Shown: one piece after another, positions 43,742-56,544 of the stretch | How positions within the stretch are numbered: position 1 is the stretch's first letter | Layout of the letters: each line of letters begins with the position of its first letter | Source of the DNA: Nymphalis io | Taxonomy: Eukaryota > Arthropoda > Insecta > Lepidoptera > Nymphalidae | Direction: 5' to 3' | Assembly (NCBI RefSeq): GCF_905147045.1 | Contig: NC_065895.1 | Coordinates: 13,335,001 to 13,399,000, forward strand | Length of the DNA stretch: 64,000 nucleotides | Translations under genes and position numbers: made by a program | The notes under the pieces: generated by a model | Told to the model about the DNA's origin: nothing | Database searches by the model: none | Seen by the model: the letters and a program-made list of their open reading frames with translations, nothing else

Positions 43742-44916
43742 GTCTTATATTTAAGTTTATATAATATACAAAACTGACATGCTCGAGCTCTGCACAGGTT
43801 ACATATTTTAATAGTTTGTTCAGCAAAGAGGTTCAACACATTCTAAAGCTCTTTACTTTTATAACTACTAATCAATATAAATGAGTAACTGCTTGTCGCT
43901 TTTTCTTTACTGAATACACCAGCCACCTGGAGATTTAACGTTAAACATGAATTAATTATTTTTTTAATCAATGTTAAAATACCAAATACGAATTTTACAA
44001 TTACAAGTTAAAAGTATGTATTTCTATACTCGTTTTGATAATAAAATGTGATCGTTGTTGAATATCATGCTTATATTATTGTTTGCATATATAAATACTT
44101 TAATTATTTTTGTATTCTTTATATAGCTACATATTTACTAGTTTATCTAACCTGAAACAGGTAATAAATGCATATATATAGCATAAATAGTTTTATTTTA
44201 CTCAAATATGAGAAGAGTCCGTAAAGGCCCACAAATCAGATTAAATCCTTTGAAACGCACAATCTCATACTGACAAAGTTTTACGAGTGAGTTGCCGAAA
44301 ATAAATTTATTCATAAAAGCGACCGAATATATTAAATTAATCCAACACACGCCTTTTACCTTCACATTTAATAAACTACCAGAACATGGTGTTGTGCTAC
44401 CGATATTTTTTTTTAATTTATATATAGCGGCATAAAATTTGGTTACGTTACACAAAGATTGGATTTTTAAAAAGGAAATGTTTTTGGTATCGAAATGAAA
44501 ATGTTGGAGCACGAAATTGGTTCTTAGTTAAATAGAAAATACAATAACAATTAAGAAAAAATAACGCGTTTAAGACTTTTGATAAAATCTAACGAATCTT
44601 ATAAACGTTGTTTAGCGAGTGATTTTATTTATTTTGGAAACAAAAGGTATTATTATATTGATATAAAATAGGAAATATTATTATACCTAACTCACAATAG
44701 TTTCCAATATTAAGTAAATACATATTATATTAAAGACAAATATTAAAAGAAAGAAGATGCAAAACACAAGTGAAGTAAGAGTGGGAGACCACCAGTTCAA
44801 GGGAAAGTATTTTTATGGAATATATTTGCATATATTTCATTATATATATTCGTTAGATTTAATTTGATACCAATATCAGTTGTAAAGCATTTTAATTGTG
44901 AAAATTAAAGCTCTTA
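43742..44916. other. AT-rich stretch with a MITE terminus
   Basis: At about 44590-44615 the sequence CTTATAAACGTTGTTTAGCG matches the left end of the element at 26258. A 104-codon minus-strand frame at 44198-44512 has no family signature and AT-driven composition. No gene called. Confidence 0.4.
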
Positions 44917-45090
44917 AAGCCGAGATTTCAAAGCGAAGAAAGAGAGGGTTCATACCCGCGCGACAACCGCAGAATTTTCATTTCCATAATTTTTGTTAAT
45001 AACTTATGTTCGACGGTAAAACAAAAACCTGCACGTGTATGAAAATCAGTCAAATGTGTATCTACTGAGCCGCATTGAATTGAAGCAATT
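44917..45090 (+). mobile_element. SINE family A, highly diverged
   Basis: Head AAAGCCGAGATTTCAAAGCG and B-box-like GGGTTCATACCC, then AATTTTCAT, CCTGCACGTGTATGAAAATC and ATGTGTATCTACTGAGCCGC in family order. Confidence 0.5.
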
Positions 45091-45814
45091 TGGTTTGTTT
45101 ACAGGTTTTATACATTACTTTGCTTAAAGCTCTTTCAATCGAACAAGTACACAATTTAAATGCACATTAGAATTGAACATATACTGTTTACTTATTATTT
45201 TTTAATCGATATAGAGTTCAACAGGTAGCGTGAGACATGACAGGTCTCGTACTATATTCAACATGCAATACAGATACCATTAGCGTCAACAAAATGTGTA
45301 CGTATCGGTCGTTTTCACATTCACAGACAGCAATGCGATAACTACGAGTGTGCCATAAAACGTGAGCTAAGGTAGCCGCATTTTATTTTCCAAGTCTGAG
45401 ACTCAATAAAATATCAATTTTAATTTTATTAACATAAATTATAAATTGATATAGTCCGACAATACCGCGGTTAAGATAGATAGGTAAAATAAATTAACAC
45501 GATTAAAACGCTAAAACAACGTTATATAGTTGCAGAATACATTTTGCATTGTTTTACAAAAAGCACACTGATATTACATGTTTTAATTTACTACGACATT
45601 TTTTAAAGAAATACGCAAATTAAAATATTATCTGCGGTTTCATGCTTTTAAATAATAGAATTGTTTTATAAAAATACCAGAAAAAGTACCTTTAGAAAAT
45701 ATGTCCCTAAAGCCGTCGCCGTGTGGTCGACACACTTACGTGTGAAAGAGAAAACAAAACATCCATCGTTTTCACTTCATCACTTTCTTAAGAAATATTT
45801 CCTGCGGTTTAACG
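45091..45814. other. AT-rich stretch
   Basis: No gene or recognised repeat. Confidence 0.35.
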
Positions 45815-45827
45815 TGCGATAAAGACA

Positions 45828-46130
45828 CCGTAACAGCTTGTGAATGTCCCACTGCTGGGCTAAAGGCCTCCTCTCCTCTTTTTGAGGAGAAGGTTTGGAG
45901 CTTATTCCACCACGCTGCTCCAATGCGGGTTGGTGGAATACACATGTGGCAGAATTTCAGTGAAATTAGACACATGCAGGTTTCCTCACGATGTTTTCCT
46001 TCACCGTAAAGCACGAGATGAATTATAATCACAAATTAAGCACAGGAAATTCAGTGGTGCTTGCCCGGGTTTGAACCCACGATCATCGGTTAAGATTCAC
46101 GCGTTCTTACCACTGGGCCATCTCGGCTCA
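45828..46130 (-). mobile_element. SINE family A, complete, with 13-bp target duplication
   Basis: Flanked by TGCGATAAAGACA at 45815-45827 and 46131-46143, which fixes the unit at 303 bp. On the minus strand it starts TGAGCCGAGATGGCCCAGTGG-like (A-box) and has the B-box GGGTTCAAACCC, ending AAGCTGTTACGG. This is the reference copy for family A in the window. Confidence 0.95.
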
Positions 46131-46143
46131 TGCGATAAAGACA

Positions 46144-47539
46144 GCGAAATGACAACTAAAAATCATGGGCACGTATTACAGATTTGGTTTTATATTTTTA
46201 TTATTTCCAAACCAAGTATTTTATGTAAGTTTTCTCTATAAAACTATTATGTAATTATAACAACGCAAGTATTTTGACTATAGAAGAAATTACTAACTGA
46301 TAGCACATCAGTTTGGTACCAGGCGTATTGTAAATATGGAACTAATCAGACTGAATATTCAAATTGTAATTACAAATAATGGAATTGAAGCAGTTAAGTA
46401 CTGGCAAACTAATGATAAGCTATATGAAATAGTTAGTGCCTCTTAAGGGTTATAAGAGTTAAGTTCTTAGGTAGAGGTAGGTAAAATATAAGTGGTGTCT
46501 TTAAATTGTATTATTGTAAATTACTATAGTTGTGTATCTCACTGTACAAGCCTACTGTTGTCGTAATTTTTTGTTGTAAATTTTGTGAATATGCCGTTTG
46601 TGTTTTTTATGTAAATAAATAAATACACGCTATCAGTTTTGTTACTACAGTGGTAAATTTTTTCGATACCTCTTTATTATTAATAACAAAATTTTCTAAA
46701 AGGTTCACCATAAAACATCGATACAAGTTAATATTTTTAGTTAAGTTCGTGTAATGATTACTTTTGAATGAACGTTACAAAAAGAACACTCAGAACTCAA
46801 AGGTAGGTAACATGACATATGTAACAATCACGACAAAGGCCTCCGTTCGAGGCAATTACGCCGGAGGCTGCATTAGTAACGCCCTCCATCAAATAGGTCA
46901 AAAGGACTCGTATAGGGACAGCCAATAGATGTTAGTTTTAGAGATATTTTTAAAGCTATGTGCGATATATCAAAGATAAACTCGTTAGCGTTACGTTACT
47001 GTTAATACACAAAGTCAAAAATTCGATAAAAATTGTACAGTTCTTTTTTATTAAATATCTGAATAATATATGAAGTAAAATATGAAAAAATGAATTCTGA
47101 GTTATGTATTTGCTCATTTGCAATCAATTCGCATAACAATGTACTTTATTTATATAAGCTCTTACAAGTAATTTTATTCATCACTATAAAAGATTACATA
47201 TATTCGAACGATTCAGAATATAAAATATAGCGAGGGGAATCGAGAAACAACTCTATAGTTACTCTTTACCACCAATTGATTTCGTTATTAATCGACTATT
47301 AACTATATCCACACTGACTAAATACCACAGTTTTTTATGATTTTCATTATTATCTTGTTTTAAAAAATAAGACTTATTTATTATTGTTTCTTTTTTATAA
47401 AAATATTAAATTTATTGATTGGCAATTAGGAATTTTGACAGGAGTCGGAAACTTGGCGTTATAACTTTATCTTTACTTTACACTTGTCAATGATTCTGTC
47501 AAAATAACCGTTTTGTAGAAAACTTTTTATTTACAACTA

Positions 47540-47541
<2 letters not shown>
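46144..47541. other. Intergenic stretch
   Basis: No gene seen. 46440-46625 reads like a 3' untranslated end on the plus strand (TTGTAAATTTTGTGAATATG followed by AATAAATAAATA) but no coding sequence precedes it. A small inverted GCCTCCG/CGGAGGC pair lies at 46839-46870. Confidence 0.4.

Positions 47542-47584
<43 letters not shown>
47542..47584. repeat. (TA)n microsatellite, about 43 bp
   Basis: Uninterrupted AT dinucleotides directly at the 3' end of the SINE family C copy, where other copies have ATT repeats. Confidence 0.95.
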
Positions 47585-47586
<2 letters not shown>

Positions 47587-47952
47587 GTCCTCCAGACCGA
47601 TTTCGGCCACGGCGGCCAATCTCAAGTGTGATTAGCCAACTACGCAGGAGATATTATAGTGCACAAGTGTTTGCGCAAACACAGGTGCACTCTCTATTCT
47701 ATTCTCTCATACTCTGATGGCACGACAATCCGACACGACCGGAAAGAGTTCAGGCGCAGGACCAACGGCTTTACGTGCTTTCCGAGGCAATAGAGTGTAC
47801 ACACTTCCAACTTCCAGACTTCGGGCTGCTACTGAGAATTTTCTGATAGAAAAACCCAATAACTTTTTTATTGGCCCGACCTGGGAATTGAACCCAGGAC
47901 CTCCGGGTCTGCGGCCTTATATCAAGCCACTAGACCAACGAGGCAGTTAATA
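47585..47952 (-). mobile_element. SINE family C (tRNA-derived), full length
   Basis: On the minus strand the head is GCCTCGTTGGTCTAGTGGC (A-box) and CTGGGTTCAATTCCCAGG (B-box), very close to a tRNA. The body contains CGGAAAGCACGTAAAGCCG and CTTTCCGGTCGTGTCGG. The 3' end is GGTCTGGAGGACATT at 47585. This is the best preserved copy of family C, and the plus-strand open frame across it is incidental. Confidence 0.92.
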
Positions 47953-48617
47953 TATATATTAATATCCTTTTCTTACTGATATTGCAAATCCAAATTGTAT
48001 GTTTGATGCTCTATCGTGTCAAAAAGCTTCTTAAATTCTAATTAAATTGGGCAAACTATTCAATTTTGTCATAAAATAACATTGGGTACTCATCTATAAT
48101 TGCTTAAAAATGATAAATAAATTTTCAATCACATCAATTAATAAATTATTTCAATAATATATATATAATAAATGTATATATCAGTTTAAACGTCATTTAA
48201 ATATTCAATATGAAGAAATACAATCATAATGGATAAAATAAATCTATTTAACGTAAAGAAAAATCCACCAATCTAGCGAAACCGCCACCACTATCCGTGC
48301 ACGATTTACGAGTGGAATATTAACGGCTGTAAAGTTTTACGATGGCATAATATTATTACGAAGGATACCTGTTCCCTTGGGGTATCGACTTTATGATACT
48401 AACGGAGATCGATTGAATATTGGTACACAGATTCTTATATGATACGAAACTTAGAAAAAACTTGAAACTATTCCTTTTTATTATTTTGTAAGGTTTTATT
48501 ATATTGATTGGAATTGATTTTTTTTATTAAACCACAGGAATCATATGAAATTTAAGCAATTTAATATCATAACCTGTTAGACACATCTTGTATACGTATG
48601 CAAACTAACCACCAAAC
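47953..48617. other. AT-rich stretch
   Basis: No gene seen. Confidence 0.35.
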
Positions 48618-48623
48618 TAATAT

Positions 48624-48690
48624 CCGTAGCGATATGCTACGGTGCTACGGCACTACAGCGTAGCGCTACGGTAACAGCTACGTACCGTAA
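48624..48690. repeat. Clustered GCTACGG / CCGTAGC motifs
   Basis: CCGTAGC-gatat-GCTACGG at 48624-48642, another GCTACGG at 48644-48650, and the palindrome CGTAGCGCTACG at 48659-48670. A related cluster (TACGTCGTAGCGC and GCTACGCAAC) lies at 50327-50375. Confidence 0.7.
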
Positions 48691-48700
48691 CCTAAATACT

Positions 48701-51150
48701 TGTTTGCCTCTGCTTATTAGAAACAAGCACGTGCATAAATCGAGCTCGAGTCTTCTGGCGAGTATAAAATAAATAATTACTTTCAGGGAAATAAAAATAT
48801 GTTATGTAGTTTTACCTAACAGTTTGTAAAAACATAAATATTCTTCAATTATAACATACTATGTGTAGCGTTAACAAAATTTAATTCTAATTTACATTAA
48901 TAAATCATTTTTTTTATTAATTACTTTATATTTTACTTCTCATCACAAAATATAAATTAAATGAAGATATTTTAAATATCAAACCGTGAAACAATTCAAC
49001 GGCTATCAATGCGATGGCCACACATCGCTTGTTATTGAGTATACAAACCGCCCAAATTAAATTAAAACACAAATTTAATTTAAAATGTTTTTCAATAAAC
49101 AGTATACGATACATTTGACCACTTCACATACTGTAATTATAATTACGTTAAATGGAACTATTTTATCATTAATTTTTTAAACCGTGTATAAATTTCGTAT
49201 GGAATTTTATTTATAGTAATAATTTATAGAGAACCGTTAATATTTAGTTTAGTTTAATTTAAATTTTAAGTAAATTTGAATTGTATTTGTTCCAAAATGA
49301 AATGAAGAAAATTTCTCTTAAGCGTAATGCTAGCGGTATCAATGATATTTTCGAGTACATGATGATACGGAGGTTTAGCGGAGGAGAAAAGATTTAATTT
49401 TGACATAATGTGTATATATAATGAAAATATAAGTAACATATATGAATATAAACTTACAATATATGTAACTTTTATCACAACTCATTATATTTATATAAAA
49501 ATGATTATCTATTTCTGTGTGAAATATTTCTAAGTTTGAATATTTGTTAATTCATTGGACAGATTTGGATGACATCTTTAAATAGAGATAGATTATTAAG
49601 TGAATTAAGACAAGCTACCTTACGACTATCACCCTCGTCCCTCCCTCACACGCAAAGGAAGTCGCGAGTTAATTCATATTTTAATTCGTTATTTTATCTT
49701 TAATAACGACATAAAGTTATTTAATCAGTAAATTCTTGCTAATAGTACTTCAGACACTGCGACACCACTAGAAGTTTTGAAACTACGCCATTATGAAGGT
49801 TTATTAATACTCTACTCGTGACTAAACTGTCTTTAGCAAAGCCTTACACATATAATTTCAGCTCGCGATTTTGGTTGTAAATAATTTATTAAGTAAGCAA
49901 TTACATTAAGAGATTTTCGTCTCCACATCCTAAGCTACCCGTGTGGAAAATATTTGCATGAAGTTTTATTTTGCGAAATATTCGTTATTTTTTATAATTC
50001 ACATTTTAATATTTTAACCATGTTTTTATGTGACTATGTGGAAATAATCTAACACCATATTATGTATTATACTATTTCAATATATTATATATTTATTTTT
50101 ACCTATGAATATCGTATGATAACATATATTTTAAAATACCAACGTTAAACCAATATTCATAATTATCAATGTAAGCTTGAAATAAATTGCGTATAAAAAT
50201 TCAAACGCAAAGTTTTTTAAAAGCAAAACATTCGTAGCTACATATTATAAAAAATAATAAAGCGATGATTAAATTATTCCCATACTATCTTTCTTTATAA
50301 GCGCTCACAATTATGTAACATACCAACTACGTCGTAGCGCTAATTGCTACGCAACTCGTAGAGGCGCTTCGTTCCCGGTAAAGACCTAGCGTTAATTGTT
50401 ACAGCCTTCACCCTCCTGGTAATAGAGCTTAAAGCAATCTTCATATCAGTTTTCTTTATTATAACCATAAAATATCTGAATAAGTTAAACATTTATAAAT
50501 TAAGATTTTTAAATTAAAACCAAATTTATGCGAAAATATGTCACTGTAAGGACAATTAAAAATAGTGAAACATTTTGTTTTTATATACGTACCAACTTCA
50601 TAGTATCAATTAAACCGTATTTATATTATATAGGGTACAAAAATTTCTCAAGCTTTAATTGCCATAAAATAAATAAGAAACATCACGAAGCTTTTTTATT
50701 AAAAAATTAACCTAAATTATTACGTTACTGATGTCATTAAAGCTTAGAATTTGTTCAATGCTCATAAATGTTTTGAGGAATACCATCCACTAACTGCCGC
50801 CGTCGGAACTTTAACACTAAGAACTTTCAAAGAAGATCTTAACTAATCTACTTAAGATAACTTTTCATTTAATATAAAAATGTTTTTACATTTTATTTTC
50901 ATCTCATTAAATTAATCAGGTCACAAAAATATAACAAAATTATAAAAATATGATGCATATAATATTCGACAAACGGAGAAACTTATTTTATTTAATGTAG
51001 TTAATGATAATCATTAAAATTTTTTTTTCAAATTTAATCACAAATCAACTTATATACAAACTTTTTTACTCACCAATGATCACTATAAAATCATAAACTC
51101 AACATTAAACATTGTCACAGTTCAATAGTAGTTTTAATCGTTAAATATGA
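48701..51150. other. AT-rich stretch
   Basis: About 2.4 kb of AT-rich sequence without recognisable repeats, except the CGTAGC cluster at 50327-50375. Unlike most of the window it has no SINE copies. No coding exon identified. Confidence 0.4.
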
Positions 51151-51169
51151 ACACACTTATTTCGACCTA

Positions 51170-51700
51170 CCCATCACACTTGAGCAACTTAAGTTTGCGG
51201 GCCTCAGTCATTTCGCGCGTCTGTCATGAACGTCCGCGCATACCGTACATCCAACACGCACGATGGTCGGCCGCCAACTGACGCGGGGACGCTGTGTTGC
51301 CGCGCTAACCCCCACTCCTCCCACGAATATCTACCCTATTACGTAACTAAGATTCTATTATAATAGTTTTTTGATAGTAATAATATTATTTATATTAAAT
51401 GAAAAATACATCCTTTATATATTAATGAGTTATATACCAGATAAATATGTTATTATTATTACGTGTTTCATGGATATTTATAAATAAATAATAAGATAGG
51501 TAAAATATATTAAGCTCAATACACAATGTTGTATGGAGTTATTAGCGAAGACCTATTTTTCATAATATTGTCCCTGGAATTCTGGGAAAATTGTGGCGCG
51601 TATAGAAATGGTTGACGCATGCGCGGGACAGCCCCGCCCTTCCCGGGGCGAGCTCCACTTGATATCTTAAACTTCACACAAGTCGAGACGGTAAGTACGA
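51170..51700. promoter_or_regulatory. GC/CpG-rich candidate promoter region with splice donor
   Basis: Two GC-rich blocks stand out from the AT-rich surroundings: 51195-51330 and 51590-51690. The second holds GACGCATGCGCGGGA (an NRF1-like GCATGCGC core), CCCCGCCC (GC-box) and CCGGGGCG. It ends CGAGACG|GTAAGTACG at 51690/51691, a near-consensus 5' splice donor on the plus strand. This fits a housekeeping-type promoter and a non-coding first exon of a plus-strand gene whose later exons lie beyond what I can identify. The first block could be a divergent promoter for a minus-strand transcript. No coding sequence supports either. Confidence 0.4.
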
Positions 51701-52619
51701 TAATTGCTTGACACGCATCGATGGCTACGATCGTCGTTGGAAAAAATATTGTCTCCGTATCGTCACAATAATATCAATCATCACTGTGAATTCTGAAATC
51801 GGCTTGTTAATTATGTTTGATTTAATATTAACTGTTTTAAGGAAGAATTGTTTTTGAGCGGCAATCCATGATTGCTGTTTTTTCTCTCTTTATAAAATAT
51901 GAGCATGGATTTTCGCCATTGTATGTCACGAAAAATAAGAGATAAATTTACGGATTTAATAGATTATCTCGATAAATTTCAATTTTTGAATCTCCGAAAC
52001 TTTATGAACCACATTCAGCATAGGATCGTCTACGCATTTTTTGTTTGAAAAATAAATATTAATAAAATTGCAAATTTTGTAATTAAACTTCGTTTACAAA
52101 AACTTTAAATTCTGATTAAACTTTGGAACTGCTACTAGTTAAGTCAATAAGTTAAAAATAATATAAAGAACATTCAACATTTGCTTACATTAAAGTCAGC
52201 GTTACTTATAAACGTGTTTAGCGAGTCTTTAATTAAAAACATTTCTCTTTCTTTCATCATTATTTGATATTTGAAAAAAGAAGACAGACTATTTACAGAT
52301 AAAATATTATATGTTTTATTGGAATTAAAAAAAACTGTCCGTCAAGCAACTTCTTTAGCAACACCATGTTGGACGCGTTTGTGGATATATTTTATTCCCG
52401 TAATTTATTGTTATTTTGAAAATATATATTTTTTTAAGCATTTATTATATGCGTAATGGCTATTTCACTAATAGCTCGCTTATTCTCTACAATCCTCTTG
52501 CAGACATGGTAAGCCAGTGTTTTGACAAATAATGATGAAGATCCTGATTGTTTCTATCCATGATAGCCATTCTCAATGAAGACTTCCCAACTCAGCAACA
52601 TATATTGTAGCGTAGTGTA
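51701..52619. other. AT-rich stretch with a MITE terminus
   Basis: At about 52204-52230 ACTTATAAACGTGTTTAGCG matches the left end of the element at 26258. If 51691 is a splice donor this would be intron. No exon recognised. Confidence 0.4.
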
Positions 52620-52900
52620 GTAATATAGCAAAAGTGTATGCATGCAAACACATGCAATGTGCACTCTCTATAGTCCTACTCTACAAATCCGATGGGACGG
52701 TAATCCGACACGGCCGGATAGAGTTCAGGCGTAAGACCAACGGCTTTACGAGGCACGGGAGTGTTAACACTGAAAACTACCAAACTCCGGTCTGCAACTT
52801 AGAATTTTTTGAGAGAGAAATACAATAACATTTCATGTGCTCGACCCGAGATTTGAACTTCTAAAGCCATGTTAACGAGCCACTACACCGAAAAGTACAC
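52620..52900 (-). mobile_element. SINE family C, diverged
   Basis: Plus-strand wording GATGGGACGGTAATCCGACA, CCGGATAGAGTTCAGGCG and CCAACGGCTTTACGAGG is family C in reverse. The head (near 52850-52895) is degraded, and the 3' end is replaced by unrelated sequence. Confidence 0.8.
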
Positions 52901-53504
52901 ATATTCATTACAAACACAAAGGTTATACATAAATAAAAAATTACCACAACTAACCCTGATGCTAGAAATTGAATATTCTATCTATACAAATATTTTCCTA
53001 CCCTAACAATCCGTTCAGTTCACGATATCTGACAGTATAATGGATTGACAAGCCAGCGCTTCGCATCTGTCATTGGGGCCGCCCTGTGTGATTTAAAATA
53101 GAATAAAAAAAACGTATTAATATTTCAAATGGCTGAAAACTGAATCTAATGCATAATGTTTTGTTGATTTGTTTTATATTTTTTATGTTTTTTTCCGTAT
53201 TTAACTCACGGTACGATGGCTAGATTACATTTTATACAAGTTTCTTATATTAGTTCAAGAAATCAACAATAGACACGAAAGTGCTTACAAATGTAAGTAG
53301 GTGTTTAACTTAATATATAAGGCTACAGAAACAATTCATTAGAGTCTTTACATGTAACGACAATATTATTGACTTGATACAGTATATACCTTGTTATATA
53401 TTTTTTTTTCATTTTAATGTGTGTAACATAAAACCTATTTGATTGAAAAATAACAATAAATATTTATTTTTATTAAATTTAGAAAAACAAATGAGTAAAT
53501 AGAT
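52901..53504. other. AT-rich stretch
   Basis: No gene or recognised repeat. Confidence 0.35.
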
Positions 53505-53620
53505 CACTTGGTGGTCACCTTCGCCCATAGATACTAAAATTGCAAGAAGTGCACACCACACCTGACGTCTCTCGTGCCTGTAACATTGGCTCACCGGAAT
53601 TCAAAGCGATCCGTTAAAAA
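53505..53620 (-). mobile_element. SINE family B, diverged 3' part
   Basis: Plus-strand blocks TTGGTGGTCACCTTCGCCC, ATAGATACTAAAATTGCAAG, TCTCGTGCCTGTAACATTGG and CTCACCGG follow family B in reverse. Confidence 0.55.
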
Positions 53621-53867
53621 ATCAACGTTCCATTATCGTCGCTTTAAAACTCTAATTTTGAATAAAGATTAAAATTTTATGTAAAACAAAAGCGCGCCAA
53701 TAACGAGACCACAGATCCTAACTTACCGTGAGACAATACATCGAAAACAATAGGTTTTAGAATATTTTCCTCTAAAAATATTCTATAAACAATAATGCAT
53801 TTTTCATTGACGCTATTATTTGAAGTCTCTCCATTTCATATTTTCTTTTTAATAGGATATTATGATC

Positions 53868-54060
53868 GTACCAAGATGGCCCAGTGGTTATAAGTCGTGA
53901 TTCGCCAAAGATTACCTGGCTCAAACCTGGCAAGCATAATCGTCATGGGCTTAATTTGTGTTTGTAATTCATCTAGTGCTCATGGGATAAGCTTGTAATC
54001 TTATCTTCAAGAAGGAAGGCCTTTGCAGTAACATAAATGATACTTAATGCTAGGTTAAGT
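53868..54060 (+). mobile_element. SINE family A, 5' half
   Basis: A-box CCAAGATGGCCCAGTGGTT, B-box-like CTGGCTCAAACCTGGC, then CATGGGCTTAATTTGTG and a TTCATCTAGTGCTCATGGG block. Beyond 54000 only AGAAGGAAGGCCTTTGCAG is left of the body, so the middle is deleted. Confidence 0.75.
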
Positions 54061-54918
54061 TGATTTCTCACTTATCATTCATGACAGGAAGGAACAGAAA
54101 CAAATAATATTAAATTTCAAATATTGCCACTGCTTTTATACTATTAGATAATCTTAACAGTTTTAAGTATCTATTTTTGAATTTTATTTTGCAGTATCGA
54201 TAGAGGTATATATATTATATATGTTAGAAAAGAGCAAGTATATACTGTCAGAGGTCGAGACTGTCTCGAAATGTTTTCAGCAATACAGTTTCATATACAT
54301 ATATAACAAATCATAAACAGATAACAAATATTCAGTTGAATAACATCATTATTAAATTTAAAGCTGGAAATATTTTACAGGTGCTATCATTGACGTGTCT
54401 TAAAATTTAAACATGAAACGAAAAGATATTTAAAAATAAAAATGTATGCTGTGAAAATGTAACCCACTGCAGTTGGATGTGTACGGACGGTCTAATCTTT
54501 AACGCCATCATTCTCGTATATGCTGTGGTTTTTTAATTAATTATTAATATTGTGGACAACCGTTTTATTTTATATGACAATAAGTAATCATTTATGGCTT
54601 TACTTTAATAAATGTGCTTAGGTGGTAATTATATAAGCAATGCTATGTCTTTTTCTATCAAAATCAAATCAATGATGACCTAAAAATGAGATATTTACAA
54701 TTTGGTAGATAAGTTTGGCGCGTGGTCGAAATAAAAAAAAAACAAATATCCAACTCGGCAGCCATTTATCATATCCGTCTATAATAACAACTTTCTTTGC
54801 CGCCCTTTTTAAAATACCATGTCGCCGACTTAAAAATATTAAAAAGACAGTGACCACTAAAAAAAATTTTTACATCATACTTATTTATAAATTATAACAA
54901 AATCAATGAAATATGGGA
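54061..54918. other. AT-rich stretch
   Basis: No gene seen. Short frames on both strands near 54670-54900 are AT-driven and carry no signature. Confidence 0.35.
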
Positions 54919-54927
54919 AAACAAAAT

Positions 54928-55189
54928 AACAGTAACAGCCTGTGAATGTCCCACTGCTGGACTAAGGCCTCCTCTCCTTTTTTTTTGAGGAGAAGGTTTT
55001 GGAGCTTATTATACCACGCTGCTCCAATGCGGGTTGGTGGAATACACATGTGACAGAATATCAGTGAAATTAGACACATGCAGGTTACCTCACGATGTTT
55101 TCCTTCACCGAGATGAATTATAATCACTGAATAAATGAAATATAATTATGCACATGAAAATTCAATGGTGCTTGCCCGGGTTTAAACTC
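54928..55189 (-). mobile_element. SINE family A, 5'-truncated, with 9-bp target duplication
   Basis: Flanked by AAACAAAAT (54919-54927 and 55190-55198). Truncated at the B-box (GCCCGGGTTTAAAC in reverse), so the A-box is gone and the copy cannot be transcribed by its own promoter. A short piece near the CACCG..GAGATG block is missing. Confidence 0.85.
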
Positions 55190-55257
55190 AAACAAAATGA
55201 CATAAATTTAATATATACTATTAATATGAAATTTTTATAATTTTTTTATTTTATAGA

Positions 55258-55545
55258 ATAGGAAGGCGGACGAGCATATGGGCCACCTGATGGTAAGTGG
55301 TCACCAACGCTCTTAGACATTGGCATTGTAAGAAATGTCAACCATCGCTTACATATCCAATGCGCCACCAACCTTGGGAACTAAGATTTTATGTCCCTTG
55401 TGCCTGTAATTACACTGGCTCACTCACCCTTCAAACCGGAACACAACAATATCAAGTATTGCTGCTTTTGATTTTTGCGGTAGAATATCTGATGAGTGGG
55501 TGGTACCTACCCAGACGAGCTTGCCCAAAGCCCTACCACCAGTAA
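55258..55545 (-). mobile_element. SINE family B, full length and young
   Basis: From the tail GAAGGCGGACGAGCATATGG to the head GCCCTACCACCAGTAAAC on the plus strand. Nearly identical to the copies at 21508 and 58564. The open frame that reads through it on the plus strand is an artefact of the repeat. Confidence 0.9.
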
Positions 55546-56544
55546 ACTAATTACTAATTGCAGGTAGTTCAGATAAGTTTGTTACATTCAGTGTTCAAAG
55601 CAACGTTTATAAGTACGACTGATAGTTTTTTATTTAATGTGAATATAAGAATAGAATACCCACTTCGCATTTCAGTTTATAGACATTTATTCCTCAAAAA
55701 AGACAATAAAGACACTTACATGAGAAATGTTTACAATTTTAAACAAAATATAATAGTTCGTCGTTCTTGTAATAATAATAATTTTGTGAAACTAATATAA
55801 TATTAAGTATGTTATATAATAATAATATAATTATTAAAAAAAATAATTAGTATCGTTACAAGTATACACAAAAGCAAATAATAATTAAAACTGGTAAACA
55901 ATACGTTGGTAGTAGGTGTGTATATAATTAAAATTAAAATCATTTGAGATAAGCAATAGATTAAAAAGGTAACTACAATTTCGTATAGCATATCGTTTCA
56001 GGACATGTGAGCTTAGACAAATGCAACGTGTGATTCAATCTGACATTCGATTCAAATCCAAGAAATTTCTATCGTCTTTCTTTCGTATATTTTGTCACGT
56101 ACCGTACCTTTTCGAATACCTACGTCATTCCTGTATATATGACATACAAATATATAATAGATAGAATTTATTCACACGATTATAATTTTAAAGAAGTCTC
56201 ACTAATATAAAACAAATATAATGATTTTTTTGTGTATGGCGGTAAAGGTAAATCTCGTTACAAAATTTTAAGATATCGCTCCGTTTATATTATAATATAC
56301 TAAGTATTGCTGTAAGGAAAAGCCTTCTAAATTTAAATAACAAACGTTAAAAACAAAATTACAATCATTTAGAGAATTAATTTCTGAGTAAAGAGAAAAT
56401 GTATTTATATACTTTTTAAAAGGTATCATTTAAAATGTTTATTTAATATAAAATAGACTTTTGTTTTCGCAACTTCTTGTAAGACGTGAAAATCGTCTTT
56501 TGTTTTTTTTTTACTGAGAAGGGTTCTCTTCAGCTTTAATATTC
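55546..56544. other. AT-rich stretch with small repeat pieces
   Basis: CAACGTTTATAAG at about 55596 is the right end of the MITE-like element at 26258. 55678-55740 resembles 26538-26640. No gene seen. Confidence 0.4.

Noticed and set aside
44198..44512. 104-codon minus-strand frame
   Set aside because: AT-driven composition, no domain wording, no start context, no conservation evidence.
46440..46625. 3' UTR-like stretch with AATAAA
   Set aside because: No coding sequence precedes it on the same strand. AT-rich DNA produces this hexamer often.
47880..47950. tRNA-like sequence with good A and B boxes (also 45828-46130, 11879-12140, 42121-42391)
   Set aside because: They are heads of SINEs: each continues into a family body shared with other copies and lacks a complete acceptor stem, so I do not call tRNA genes.
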